Shown in pieces: positions 28,233 through 36,778 of a DNA stretch of 64,000 nucleotides (position 1 is its first letter; each line of letters starts with the position of its first letter). Location: assembly GCF_907165195.1 (NCBI RefSeq), contig NZ_OU015584.1, positions 2,986,978-3,050,977 of the forward strand, written 5' to 3'. This DNA comes from Parvicella tangerina (GTDB lineage Bacteria; Bacteroidota; Bacteroidia; Flavobacteriales_D; Parvicellaceae). The notes beneath the pieces are model-generated. The model worked only from the letters and a program-made list of their open reading frames with translations, was not told the DNA's origin and searched no databases. The translations under genes were made by a program, and so were the position numbers.

Positions 28233-28481
28233 ATGACGAATTTTCCTGTCTATCGCAAATATACAAACAAGAACACCTTTTTTAAGATTCTATCCGAAAA
28301 TGAATTTGAAGAGATTAGTCAATTGGGTAATCAACTGGTGAGCTATCATGTAATCGCACATCAATACCCGGAGCAATTAAGAATTATGGATATGATTGGC
28401 TGTAAGGATGATATTTGGTGTGAAATCAGTAAAGACGAATATGAGAAAACAAAAAAGCTCTTCCAACAAGGAAGAGCTTAG
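28233..28481 (+). CDS. Small conserved-type protein of unknown function
   Basis: An 82-residue protein starting MTNFPVYRKYTNKNTFFKI, chosen because an upstream ATG in the same frame would place the start inside the divergent TPR gene. It is soluble, mixed alpha/beta, with two Cys; I recall similar short proteins in other Flavobacteria but know no function. The last codons (KLFQQGRA) contain the rpmH terminator of the opposite strand. The promoter is not clear; TAATTTTG at about 28186 is possible, inside the TPR gene. Confidence 0.7.
   Translation: MTNFPVYRKYTNKNTFFKILSENEFEEISQLGNQLVSYHVIAHQYPEQLRIMDMIGCKDDIWCEISKDEYEKTKKLFQQGRA
28451..28479 (-). terminator. rpmH terminator inside a convergent coding region
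   Basis: AAGCTCTTCC (28455-28464) pairs with GGAAGAGCTT (28470-28479), loop AACAA, with a T6 tract on the minus strand. It terminates rpmH while overlapping the last ten codons of the 82-residue gene. Confidence 0.85.
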
Positions 28482-28506
28482 CATACATTAAGTAATGTTA
28501 ATGAGT

Positions 28507-28668
28507 TTATTTTCTTTTCAACGAAGTATGAGAAACAGAAAGTCTCTTTCTTCCTTTTTTTCTTCTTGCGTTAATCACTTTTCTACCTGCTTTGGTAGCC
28601 ATTCTAGATCTGAAACCGTGCTTGTTTCTTCTCTTTCTATTCGATGGTTGAAATGTTCTCTTACTCAT
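28507..28668 (-). CDS. rpmH: 50S ribosomal protein L34
   Basis: A 53-residue, very basic protein that I translated by hand: it starts [20 protein letters not shown] and continues [20 protein letters not shown], the diagnostic L34 core. It is a structural protein of the large subunit. Stop TAA at 28507-28509, start ATG at 28666-28668. It has its own promoter 53 bp upstream and a strong terminator. In many bacteria rpmH lies beside rnpA and dnaA; here it is separate. Confidence 0.97.
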   Translation of the reverse strand: MSKRTFQPSNRKRRNKHGFRSRMATKAGRKVINARRKKGRKRLSVSHTSLKRK

Positions 28669-28720
28669 TGTTCAATATTTTTAATCCCTTAAAGTTGGGC
28701 GTCTTTTCAATAATGGACTG

Positions 28721-28750
28721 CAAAAATACTTCTTTTTTCTAAATTACAAA
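28721..28750 (-). promoter_or_regulatory. Promoter of rpmH
   Basis: Minus strand TTTG (28750-28747), 18 bp, TATTTTTG (28728-28721), a full match to the Bacteroidota consensus. It predicts a leader of about 45 nt. Confidence 0.8.
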
Positions 28751-28771
28751 GAAGTTATTTCACTTTTTTAT

Positions 28772-29602
28772 TTAAAGTTTACCCCCGCAATACTTACAAA
28801 AAACGGCATCGTGTTCGTGTCCTTCTTGCGAGCAGTTAGGACAAACTTGTGTTGAGGGCTTGTGTTGGTTATCATTTCTGGCTATTTCAGCTGAAATTAT
28901 TCCCGTAGGAACAGCGATGATAGCATAACCCGTCAACATAATAATTGATGCTATGAATTGTCCTAGATCCGTATCTGGTTTAATATCTCCATACCCAACT
29001 GTTGTGAGCGTAACAATGGCCCAATAGACACTTCGAGGAATACTAGTAAAACCAGCTTCAGGTGATTCTACAATGTACATCAACGATCCCAGAATAAAAG
29101 TTAAGCTAAGCACAAATACAAGAAAAACTATGATTTTCGCTCTACTAGCTTTTAAGCTTCTGATCAACAGATTTGCCTCCCCAAGGAACTGCGAAAGTTT
29201 CAGTATTCGAAATATCCTAAGCAATCGAAGAGATCTGATAACAGAGAGCGAATGGGTCCCTGTGACAAAAATCCCGATGTAAGTTGGAATTATAGATAAA
29301 AAATCCACTACTCCATAGAAACTAAAAATATACTTCATTGGATTTCCAACACACAGAATACGTGCAATATATTCCAAACTAAACACGATTGTAATTATCC
29401 ACTCTAAGACAAACAACTCAGAACCGTAATTCCTGCTCAATGATGGCACACTTTCCAACATTACGACAACAATAGAGATCACAATAACGATCAGAAGAAC
29501 AATATCAAAGAGCTTACCTGCTTTTGTTTCAGCCTCAAAAATGACTTCATGCATCTTATTCTGCCAAGGCTTCAGTCCATTATGATGTTTAGCATTGCTC
29601 AT
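28772..29602 (-). CDS. Voltage-gated-type K+ channel with C-terminal zinc ribbon
   Basis: A 276-residue six-span channel. S1 is about residues 31-50. The S4-like helix (119-138) has Arg at 123, 126, 129 and 132. The selectivity filter TVGYGD is at 201-206, between S5 and S6. The tail (about 240-276) carries a zinc ribbon with C254, C257, C269 and C272. It should form a tetrameric K+ channel in the inner membrane; the ribbon might sense metal or redox state or aid assembly. The start ATG lies 5 bp after a TATATTTG box, so its mRNA is probably leaderless. Confidence 0.92.
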   Translation of the reverse strand: MSNAKHHNGLKPWQNKMHEVIFEAETKAGKLFDIVLLIVIVISIVVVMLESVPSLSRNYGSELFVLEWIITIVFSLEYIARILCVGNPMKYIFSFYGVVDFLSIIPTYIGIFVTGTHSLSVIRSLRLLRIFRILKLSQFLGEANLLIRSLKASRAKIIVFLVFVLSLTFILGSLMYIVESPEAGFTSIPRSVYWAIVTLTTVGYGDIKPDTDLGQFIASIIMLTGYAIIAVPTGIISAEIARNDNQHKPSTQVCPNCSQEGHEHDAVFCKYCGGKL

Positions 29603-29607
29603 GTGCC

Positions 29608-29637
29608 CAAATATACGATAAAAAGAAGCCCTGTCAA
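29608..29637 (-). promoter_or_regulatory. Promoter of the K+ channel, overlapping the secDF terminator
   Basis: Minus strand TTG (29637-29635), 19 bp, TATATTTG (29615-29608). The -33 TTG lies in the loop of the secDF terminator and the spacer holds its 3' arm and T-tract. Confidence 0.75.
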
Positions 29638-29654
29638 CTTTCGCTAACAGGGCT
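29627..29654 (-). terminator. Terminator after secDF
   Basis: AGCCCTGT (29627-29634) pairs with ACAGGGCT (29647-29654); on the minus strand TTCTTTTT follows. It is 22 bp past the secDF stop. Confidence 0.85.
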
Positions 29655-29676
29655 CATATAATCTCAATTAAATTGT

Positions 29677-32600
29677 CTATTTCTTTTTCTCTTGGCTTAC
29701 TGGCATCAAGTTCTTCGTAAATTCAACCACCGAAGGAGCTGCAATAAACAGTGATGAATAGGTTCCAACTGCTACACCAATTAACAACGCCAATGAGAAT
29801 CCAGAAATTCCGTCTCCCCCGAACAAGAAGATGATCAACAGTACCATAAACGTAGTTAATGAGGTATTGATCGTTCTTGAAAGCGTAGTGTTCAATGCAG
29901 AATTAATTACTTTATTCTGATCATCTCTCTTGTGCAAACCGATATACTCTCTAATTCTATCAAAGATAACCACCGTATCATTGATTGAGTAACCAATAAC
30001 CGTAAGAATCGCAGCGATAATTGCTTGATCAAGTTCTACGTTAATTGGAACATTAAGCGCGTAAAGAATTGAGAACACCCCAAGTACCACAAGGACATCG
30101 TGGAACATTGCAATCAAGGCTCCCAAACCGTACTGCCATCTATTAAATCTAAAGCCAATATAGATAAAGACCACTAACAATGATAATGCGATCGCAACCA
30201 ATGAACTCCACATCATGTTATTCGAAATAACGGCAGATACAGATCGTTGTCCTTCAACCGAGTAAGAAGGCGCTTCTTGATTAATCACCTCATCACTATC
30301 CACGTGGTAATAACCTAGTTCATTAAATGCTAGGTTCATCACACTATCCACTTTAGCCGTTGCGTTTTTATCATCAAGTTTAGAACCAATCAAATAATTC
30401 GTAGAGATAGATAATTGCTTGTCACCATCTACTGTTTTTACTACTGGTTTCACTCCTTTTTGACCATCTTGTTCAATCGAGTACTTCTCAATTACCGTTG
30501 CTACCTCATCCTGATCAGGAGCTTCTGAGAAGGCAATTGTATATGTTCTTCCTCCTGTAAACTCTACGCTCTTATCAATTCCAATAGTAAACAATGAAAT
30601 CACACCCGCTGCAACAATCGCTGCGGAGAAATAATAGTATTTTCTTCTTCCTTCCATAAAGGTGAAGTTCGCATTACTAAACCAGTTCGAAAACGAATTC
30701 GAAAAAGTAATCCCCATTTTCCTATCCAACATGTGAGAGAACAGTAATCTTGTTACAAAGATCGAACAGAACAAAGATGAGAAAATACCAATAATCAATG
30801 TTGTTGCGAATCCTTGAATTGGTCCTGAACCAAAGTAGGCAAGAATAATCGCTGTTAACAATGAAGTAATGTTTGAATCCAGAATTGCAGAATAAGCAGC
30901 TTTATACCCATCAGCAATGGCTTGTTTTAGGACTTTACCATTTTTCAATTCCTCACGGATTCTTTCGAAGATCAGTACGTTCGCATCCACCGACATACCA
31001 ATCGTCAATACCAGTCCAGCAATACCAGGGAGTGTCAATGCAGCACCTAAACTTGCTAACGTTCCAAAAATAAAGAACAGGTTAGCAATCAAAGCGATGT
31101 CTGCAACAATTCCAGCTTTCGCATAATAGAACACCATGTAGATCAATACAATCACCAAGGCAATTGCAAAACTCCAAAGTCCTTTTTGGATGTTTGCTTC
31201 TCCAAGTGTTGGACCTACCAAAGCTTCATCTACAATTACTGGTGAAGTAGGTAAAGAACCTGCCTCAAGAACTGCAGCCAACTCCTCAGCCTCTTCCAAA
31301 CTAAAGTCTCCGCTAATTCTAGTACTACCTCCAGAAATAGGACCGTTAATCACCGGAAACGAATAAATTACGTTATCCAAAGAGATTCCAACATACTGTC
31401 CGACTTTAGCAGAAGTCCAGTTTTCCCAAACATCAGATCCTTTTGAATCAAACGTCATATTCACAACCATACCTGGTCCGTCAGGGCTTGTTGAAGCTCC
31501 AGCACTCACCACATTAGCACCTGTAATTAAAAAGTTTGGATCTTGTGGATATGCCGCATATAGTTTAAAACCTTTTTCATCAGTGTCAGCACTCAGACTT
31601 TCAGGCTTGCTGCTCCACATGAAAATCACCTTATCGTCAGGAAGTAAAGACTGCGCATCAGCACTTCTTAGTATAGTTCCTACATAAACCGTATCAGAGG
31701 GCTTTGTAACAAATCCAACAGTTGGTGTAGCTACTTTTTCACCAAGCTCGTTTTGGTAAACCTCTTGCGTAAACGTGAACCTACCGTCAAACATATTTCC
31801 AGTAGCACCAGCATTTAGATCAACATCTTCCGTATTCTCCAGATTTGGGTTTTCTTCAGCTAGACCATCATTGAATGCTTCCTCTGCCTTCAGGATAGAA
31901 TCAGCTTTTACTAAGGCAAAATTAGCTTCCATCAATTTTGCAGAATCTTCTGCCGTTTGTGGCGCGTAACCATCAGCCAAATATGGCAGTAACGAATCCT
32001 CAACGTAGTCTAAGGCTGTTTTCTGCTCTTCCACTACCTCTTCTTGCCCTTCTTCTTTATCACCGTTTCCGATATTCGTCACAGACTCTACACCAGCGTA
32101 CTTCTGAGAGATCATCTTAAACGAATCCTCCAGGTCTTCATTATAACCATTCCAAAACTGAAGTATCGCTCTTGACTGAAGCATGTTTCTTAGTCCTTGC
32201 TTATCTTTCGCCCCAGGCACTTCGATGTGTAGTCTTCCTGAAAGCGGTTCTGATTGAATAACGATCTGACCCAATCCAAAACGGTTAACTCTTTCTTCGA
32301 TAACAGTTTTAGTTGCTTCGATCGACTCATCCGCCATTGCCTGAAGTTTTTCCTTCATTTCGGTCTGTGTCATGTCAGGAGTAAACTCTCCTTCAGATCC
32401 CATGTAAAAGAAATCCATCTTCTTGTCTTTCCATGGCCCCTCTTCATAAGCTTCAAAGAATAACTCGATAAAATCATCTCCTTGTCCCTTACCGAATGCA
32501 TCCAATGCAGCATCATAAGTATCCTTAAAAGGTTTTTGCTCGGCTTTAAACCCAGCCTTGTTCTTAACCAACTCCGGAATTGAAATTTCCAAGGTAAAAC

Positions 32601-32970
32601 TCATACCTCCCTGAAGATCCAGACCTTTTGTCAATTGCTGACTTTTACACTTTCTGTAAGACAACCCTAAAACAGGATAAACCGGATCATCTGCATGCTG
32701 AGCAATGTAGCTCGACTCGTAGTAAGAGTAGATATCCAACTCTTGCTTCGGGGTTAATTTACCATTCTCAACAACGATAGTATCAGAACCAAGAATCACC
32801 AATTCGTCTCCGTTTACTTCAACCGAATTTTTGATCTCTTCTAAAGTACTTGACGCTTCTACCTTCGCTTTGTCTTCTAAATCCCCTGTAAACCAAGACA
32901 AAGACAGCTGATAAAGACATGCCAATGTCAGAAGAATTGTAAAGACCCAAATTGCACTTCTATTACGCAT
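29677..32970 (-). CDS. secDF: Fused protein translocase subunit SecDF
   Basis: The 1097-residue protein fuses SecD and SecF, with two sets of six membrane spans. The SecD part has the conserved periplasmic region (GLDLQGGMSFTLEI, then LHIEVPGAKDKQGL), a long acidic insert (about 310-390), and GLVLTIGMSVDANVLIFERI. The SecF part has KSVEFTGGRTYTI and IGYSINDTVVIFDRIRE. It uses the proton gradient to pull preproteins through SecYEG. The fusion and insert are usual in Bacteroidota. It has its own promoter and terminator. Confidence 0.97.
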   Translation of the reverse strand: MRNRSAIWVFTILLTLACLYQLSLSWFTGDLEDKAKVEASSTLEEIKNSVEVNGDELVILGSDTIVVENGKLTPKQELDIYSYYESSYIAQHADDPVYPVLGLSYRKCKSQQLTKGLDLQGGMSFTLEISIPELVKNKAGFKAEQKPFKDTYDAALDAFGKGQGDDFIELFFEAYEEGPWKDKKMDFFYMGSEGEFTPDMTQTEMKEKLQAMADESIEATKTVIEERVNRFGLGQIVIQSEPLSGRLHIEVPGAKDKQGLRNMLQSRAILQFWNGYNEDLEDSFKMISQKYAGVESVTNIGNGDKEEGQEEVVEEQKTALDYVEDSLLPYLADGYAPQTAEDSAKLMEANFALVKADSILKAEEAFNDGLAEENPNLENTEDVDLNAGATGNMFDGRFTFTQEVYQNELGEKVATPTVGFVTKPSDTVYVGTILRSADAQSLLPDDKVIFMWSSKPESLSADTDEKGFKLYAAYPQDPNFLITGANVVSAGASTSPDGPGMVVNMTFDSKGSDVWENWTSAKVGQYVGISLDNVIYSFPVINGPISGGSTRISGDFSLEEAEELAAVLEAGSLPTSPVIVDEALVGPTLGEANIQKGLWSFAIALVIVLIYMVFYYAKAGIVADIALIANLFFIFGTLASLGAALTLPGIAGLVLTIGMSVDANVLIFERIREELKNGKVLKQAIADGYKAAYSAILDSNITSLLTAIILAYFGSGPIQGFATTLIIGIFSSLFCSIFVTRLLFSHMLDRKMGITFSNSFSNWFSNANFTFMEGRRKYYYFSAAIVAAGVISLFTIGIDKSVEFTGGRTYTIAFSEAPDQDEVATVIEKYSIEQDGQKGVKPVVKTVDGDKQLSISTNYLIGSKLDDKNATAKVDSVMNLAFNELGYYHVDSDEVINQEAPSYSVEGQRSVSAVISNNMMWSSLVAIALSLLVVFIYIGFRFNRWQYGLGALIAMFHDVLVVLGVFSILYALNVPINVELDQAIIAAILTVIGYSINDTVVIFDRIREYIGLHKRDDQNKVINSALNTTLSRTINTSLTTFMVLLIIFLFGGDGISGFSLALLIGVAVGTYSSLFIAAPSVVEFTKNLMPVSQEKKK

Positions 32971-33011
32971 TTATACAGTATTTATATAATTTCCAAAAAA
33001 ATTTAGGGCTG

Positions 33012-33042
33012 CAAATATAGAATTTCAATTTCGATTAACCAA
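33012..33042 (-). promoter_or_regulatory. Promoter of secDF
   Basis: Minus strand TTG (33042-33040), 20 bp, TATATTTG (33019-33012), predicting a leader of about 35 nt. A TATATTTG box for the divergent gene lies at 33094-33101 on the plus strand. Confidence 0.7.
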
Positions 33043-33127
33043 CATAATTTGACTTTTCTAATCACAATTACACTAAGACGGTTAATCATTGCGTATATTT
33101 GTTAGATCAAAGCAAAATTAACCCGAC

Positions 33128-35353
33128 ATGTTGAGTCTTACAAAAAAAACATTATTGCTTCTCTTATACCTGACTACACTTTTGGCAAGCACGGCCTATT
33201 CACAGGTAAATGGACATTACTACTTCCTTGAAGATGACTCAACGCTTGTAATACAGAACAATGACACCTTAATTAATCCCTGGACGGGAGGTTTCAACGC
33301 TGTACAGATTTCAACCATAGACTTAAATGGTGATGCTTATGATGATCTTTTTGTATTCGATAGAACTGGACACACGATTATACCTTTTGTGTGGGATAAC
33401 TCAGTTTCTTATTGGAAATATGCTCCAAGCTATGTGAACGAATTTCCAGAGTTAGGCAACTGGGCCATCTTGAGAGACTACAATTGTGACGGCAAGAAAG
33501 ACATCTTTAGTTATGTTTCTGGAGGTGTTGGTGTTTGGAAAAATGTTTCTCAGGGTGGCGATCTGGAGTTCGAGTACGTTTCAGACCCCTATTTAAGAGC
33601 AACACTTCTAGGTGGAACGGTAGCCAACCTCTATGTAAGCAAGGTTGATATTCCGGACATCAATGATGTAGATGGAGATGGAGACCTTGACGTATTAACT
33701 TTTGGCATCATTGGAAGTCGATTAGAATACTATCAAAATCAATCTCAGGAGCTCGGATACGGATGTGACTCGCTTATCTTTGAAATTGCCAATACCTGCT
33801 GGGGGCATTTTCTGGAAGACGGAACCAACACGAACGTCTGCTCTCTTCTGGACACTTGCGCATCAGGGTCTAATGTACCTGACCCTAAAAGTTTAGAAAA
33901 GCATAGTGGGTCAACCGTTTTGTCGCTAGACCTTAATGACGATGGCGTTAAGGATGTTTTACTTGGCGATGTAAGTTTCGATAATGTTGTCGCTTTGTAC
34001 AACGACAATAAAGGAGTGAATATGAACACTTCTATGATCTCTCAAGACACTGCCTTTCCAAGCAATACAACTCCTGTAGATCTTCATGTTTTTCCTGGGA
34101 CCTTTTACGAAGACATGGATCAAGACGGTGTTAGAGACCTCATAGCATCGCCAAATACAGACAACGGAACTGAAAATTACGAAAGTGTGTGGTTCTATAA
34201 GAATTATGGAACAAACACTGCCCCGCTGTTCTCTCATATCGAAAATAACTTTCTTCAAAACGAGACGATAGAACTGGGCACTGATGCTTATCCCGTACTT
34301 TTTGATTATAACAATGACGGACTTCTAGACTTATTTGTGGGTAACTTCGGCTATTATGACTTCAACAACCCCAACTCTTACAAAGGTAAGATAACGCTAT
34401 ATGAAAACACTGGTTCAGCTTCTCGCCCAGTTTTTGAATGGGTGACTGACGACTTCTCATCTGTTGGCTCTGCGGGCTTTGCAAGTGGTATCTACCCTAC
34501 TTTTGGAGATATTGACAATGATAATGACATTGACATGATTATTGGTGATTATGATGGAAAAATCCATCTTTTTCTCAACTCTTCCAACACCATGGGAACC
34601 ATGAACTTATCACTAGCCACTGCACAACTAGTGGATGACAACGCGCAGACCATCGATGTTGGCTATTCGGCTAAACCTCAATTGTTTGATCTCGACAACG
34701 ATAATGACCTCGACCTGATCATTGGTGAAGAAAATGGCAACTTGAACTTTTACGAAAATATTGGAAATTCAAGTTCCTATTCATTTCGTTTACGAACACA
34801 GGATCTTGGAGGCATAGATGTAAGCGAATGGTGGACAACAATAGGTAACAGTTCTCCGATGGCATTTACGAACTCTCAGGGAGAAGTAGAACTATTTGTA
34901 GGAAGTGCAAACGGACAAATCCATCACTACAATGACATCACAGGAAATATCTACGGCAATTATACACGAGTGGATTCTTCAGTTAACTACACTGGAAACA
35001 CCACAAATTCAAGTGTTGCGGTAGGGATGTTAAATAACGACACCTTGTTAGATATGATTGTGGGAAACGAAAGAGGAGGACTAAAATACTACCACGGTTC
35101 TACCGACATTTCTTTAAGTATTCAAAGCACCTCCTCTTCCGTAGTTGAGCTATACCCCAACCCCACGAAAGGAGAACTTCATATCAAGGGAAAAGCACCA
35201 AAAGGTCTAAAGGTATATGACCTGAGTGGAAAAATGGTAATCCAGAAATCAGCTCAAAACATGCTTGATGTTTCATCATTACCTTCTGGCATATACATTA
35301 TAGAACTCAACTATGAGGATCAAACAATCAGACGGAAGTTTATTAAAGAATAA
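33128..35353 (+). CDS. FG-GAP/VCBS-repeat protein with T9SS sorting domain
   Basis: A 741-residue secreted protein: signal peptide (to about residue 25, TAYSQ), then at least seven calcium-binding DxDxDG loops typical of FG-GAP/VCBS blades (DLNGDAYDD, DVDGDGDLD, DLNDDGVKD, DMDQDGVRD, DYNNDGLLD, DIDNDNDID, DLDNDNDLD). These suggest a beta-propeller. The last 75 residues are a type A T9SS signal (VELYPNPTKGELHI, then LPSGIYIIEL). Likely displayed on the surface or released; ligand unknown. Its end overlaps the next gene by 41 bp. Confidence 0.9.
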   Translation: MLSLTKKTLLLLLYLTTLLASTAYSQVNGHYYFLEDDSTLVIQNNDTLINPWTGGFNAVQISTIDLNGDAYDDLFVFDRTGHTIIPFVWDNSVSYWKYAPSYVNEFPELGNWAILRDYNCDGKKDIFSYVSGGVGVWKNVSQGGDLEFEYVSDPYLRATLLGGTVANLYVSKVDIPDINDVDGDGDLDVLTFGIIGSRLEYYQNQSQELGYGCDSLIFEIANTCWGHFLEDGTNTNVCSLLDTCASGSNVPDPKSLEKHSGSTVLSLDLNDDGVKDVLLGDVSFDNVVALYNDNKGVNMNTSMISQDTAFPSNTTPVDLHVFPGTFYEDMDQDGVRDLIASPNTDNGTENYESVWFYKNYGTNTAPLFSHIENNFLQNETIELGTDAYPVLFDYNNDGLLDLFVGNFGYYDFNNPNSYKGKITLYENTGSASRPVFEWVTDDFSSVGSAGFASGIYPTFGDIDNDNDIDMIIGDYDGKIHLFLNSSNTMGTMNLSLATAQLVDDNAQTIDVGYSAKPQLFDLDNDNDLDLIIGEENGNLNFYENIGNSSSYSFRLRTQDLGGIDVSEWWTTIGNSSPMAFTNSQGEVELFVGSANGQIHHYNDITGNIYGNYTRVDSSVNYTGNTTNSSVAVGMLNNDTLLDMIVGNERGGLKYYHGSTDISLSIQSTSSSVVELYPNPTKGELHIKGKAPKGLKVYDLSGKMVIQKSAQNMLDVSSLPSGIYIIELNYEDQTIRRKFIKE

Positions 35354-35747
35354 GCGCATCATCATTTTTGATGGAGAATGTGCCTTTTGCAATTCGAGCG
35401 TGCTATTTATCCGAAAACACAATGCTACCAACAACCTGCTTTATTGTTCAAGTCAGACGGATGCGGCTAAGGCACTAATTTCCACATTTGATATTGACCT
35501 CTCACCCGAAGATAGCCTAATCTACATTAAAGAAGGTGAACCCTTTGTTTACTCAAGTGCGGCATTAGAAATCGCTAAGGAGTTAGATCATTTTTGGGCA
35601 ATGCTGTCCATCTTCCTAATTGTACCTAAATCATTAAGAGATCGGATTTACCAATTTATAGCCAAATATCGCAAGTCCATTATGGGAACATCGGAGAGTT
35701 GCACAATAGCGCATCAAGAACTTTTTCAGGATAACGTTCTTAAATGA
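35313..35747 (+). CDS. DCC-family thiol-disulfide oxidoreductase-like protein
   Basis: A 144-residue DUF393 protein with the signature FDGECAFCNSSV: D20, C23 and C26 form the DxxC-x2-C site of a thioredoxin-like fold. Substrates are unknown for most of the family. The only start before the motif is the ATG at 35313, inside the preceding gene, so the 41-bp overlap appears real and suggests translational coupling. The functional link to a T9SS protein is unclear. Confidence 0.85.
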   Translation: MRIKQSDGSLLKNKRIIIFDGECAFCNSSVLFIRKHNATNNLLYCSSQTDAAKALISTFDIDLSPEDSLIYIKEGEPFVYSSAALEIAKELDHFWAMLSIFLIVPKSLRDRIYQFIAKYRKSIMGTSESCTIAHQELFQDNVLK

Positions 35748-35809
35748 CGAAGGCACACTTTTCTAAAAAGCATGCCTTACATCTATTACTTATTTTCTCA
35801 GCTAATTGA

Positions 35810-36658
35810 CTATGGCTTATACACCTTAAAAGTGATTACTTCCATTCCTTTTCTACAACGAATAAAATAGACACCGCTTGACAAGCTACTGTTATCAAGA
35901 TATATAACATCCGAAGTAATTCTCCTGGTTAGCTGAATTTCGCCTAATACATTGAAGACTGTAACTTCTCCCTGAGCCATCCCCTCAAGTCTAAAGCTAT
36001 TCTCCTGTACAACAACATCAGCTGCAAAAGAACTCTCCTCAACGCTCACCGTTCCACTTCCCATATCTCCAGCGTCAATTGCTGTTGAAGCAGATGTTTC
36101 ATATCCGTAGCTGTCAATCACACAAGTGTCATGGGTTGCACTTACTTCAACTTTAACCCAAGCATAGTGTGTAGAACCTGAAATATCAAATTTGACCCCA
36201 AAATACTTTTCTCCAGCACCAGCAAACTGCCCTACAGAAGCAAAACCACTAGCATCAGCATTTAAGCCTACCCCAGGAAATACCGAAGGCGTACTTGAGT
36301 TCACGTAGGTTGAGGAGCCATCAATAGTAAAACCAGGCAATAATGAATCAGCTTCTAAAACCGTTTCTGTTCCAACGGTAGTTGTACGACCTAAAACCTC
36401 CGTATTTCCGTAAGTAGTCATCGCAAAACCTGTTAATGTGACTGGAAAACCAGAAAACGTAGTATCGTGCTTCGTTCCATAGATCAACAATTCAGGGTTC
36501 TGGTCATTATCAAAATCTATACTAATCGACTCTCCAGCGTAGGTAGCGTGAATCTCCTCATCTGGTGCATAATCATGATAAGTAATCTGTGCATTTATTT
36601 GAACAACTGCGGCAACAGCCAAAATAGGAAGTAAAATTCTTTTCATCTTTAAATTCAT
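35810..36658 (-). CDS. Secreted T9SS-sorted protein of unknown function
   Basis: A 282-residue protein with a signal peptide (ILLPILAVAAVVQINAQ; the second Met, at residue 5, may be the true start). A beta-rich body has an IDFDNDQNPELLIYG segment and an area resembling lectin-like T9SS cargo (KYFGVKFDISGSTHYAWVKV). The C-terminal type A sorting domain has VTVFNVLGEIQL and LSSGVYFIRC. No catalytic motif was recognised. It is convergent with the DCC gene, with a 62-bp gap. Confidence 0.8.
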   Translation of the reverse strand: MNLKMKRILLPILAVAAVVQINAQITYHDYAPDEEIHATYAGESISIDFDNDQNPELLIYGTKHDTTFSGFPVTLTGFAMTTYGNTEVLGRTTTVGTETVLEADSLLPGFTIDGSSTYVNSSTPSVFPGVGLNADASGFASVGQFAGAGEKYFGVKFDISGSTHYAWVKVEVSATHDTCVIDSYGYETSASTAIDAGDMGSGTVSVEESSFAADVVVQENSFRLEGMAQGEVTVFNVLGEIQLTRRITSDVIYLDNSSLSSGVYFIRCRKGMEVITFKVYKP

Positions 36659-36778
36659 TTAGTTACTACAAAGAACTATCATTTTGCCTAATGGTTGCTC
36701 AATCTTAACGTTTTATTTTACCGTTCAACAATTTTTTTAGTCAAAATTGGTTAATACATTTGTCAACATTCTCGCAAT

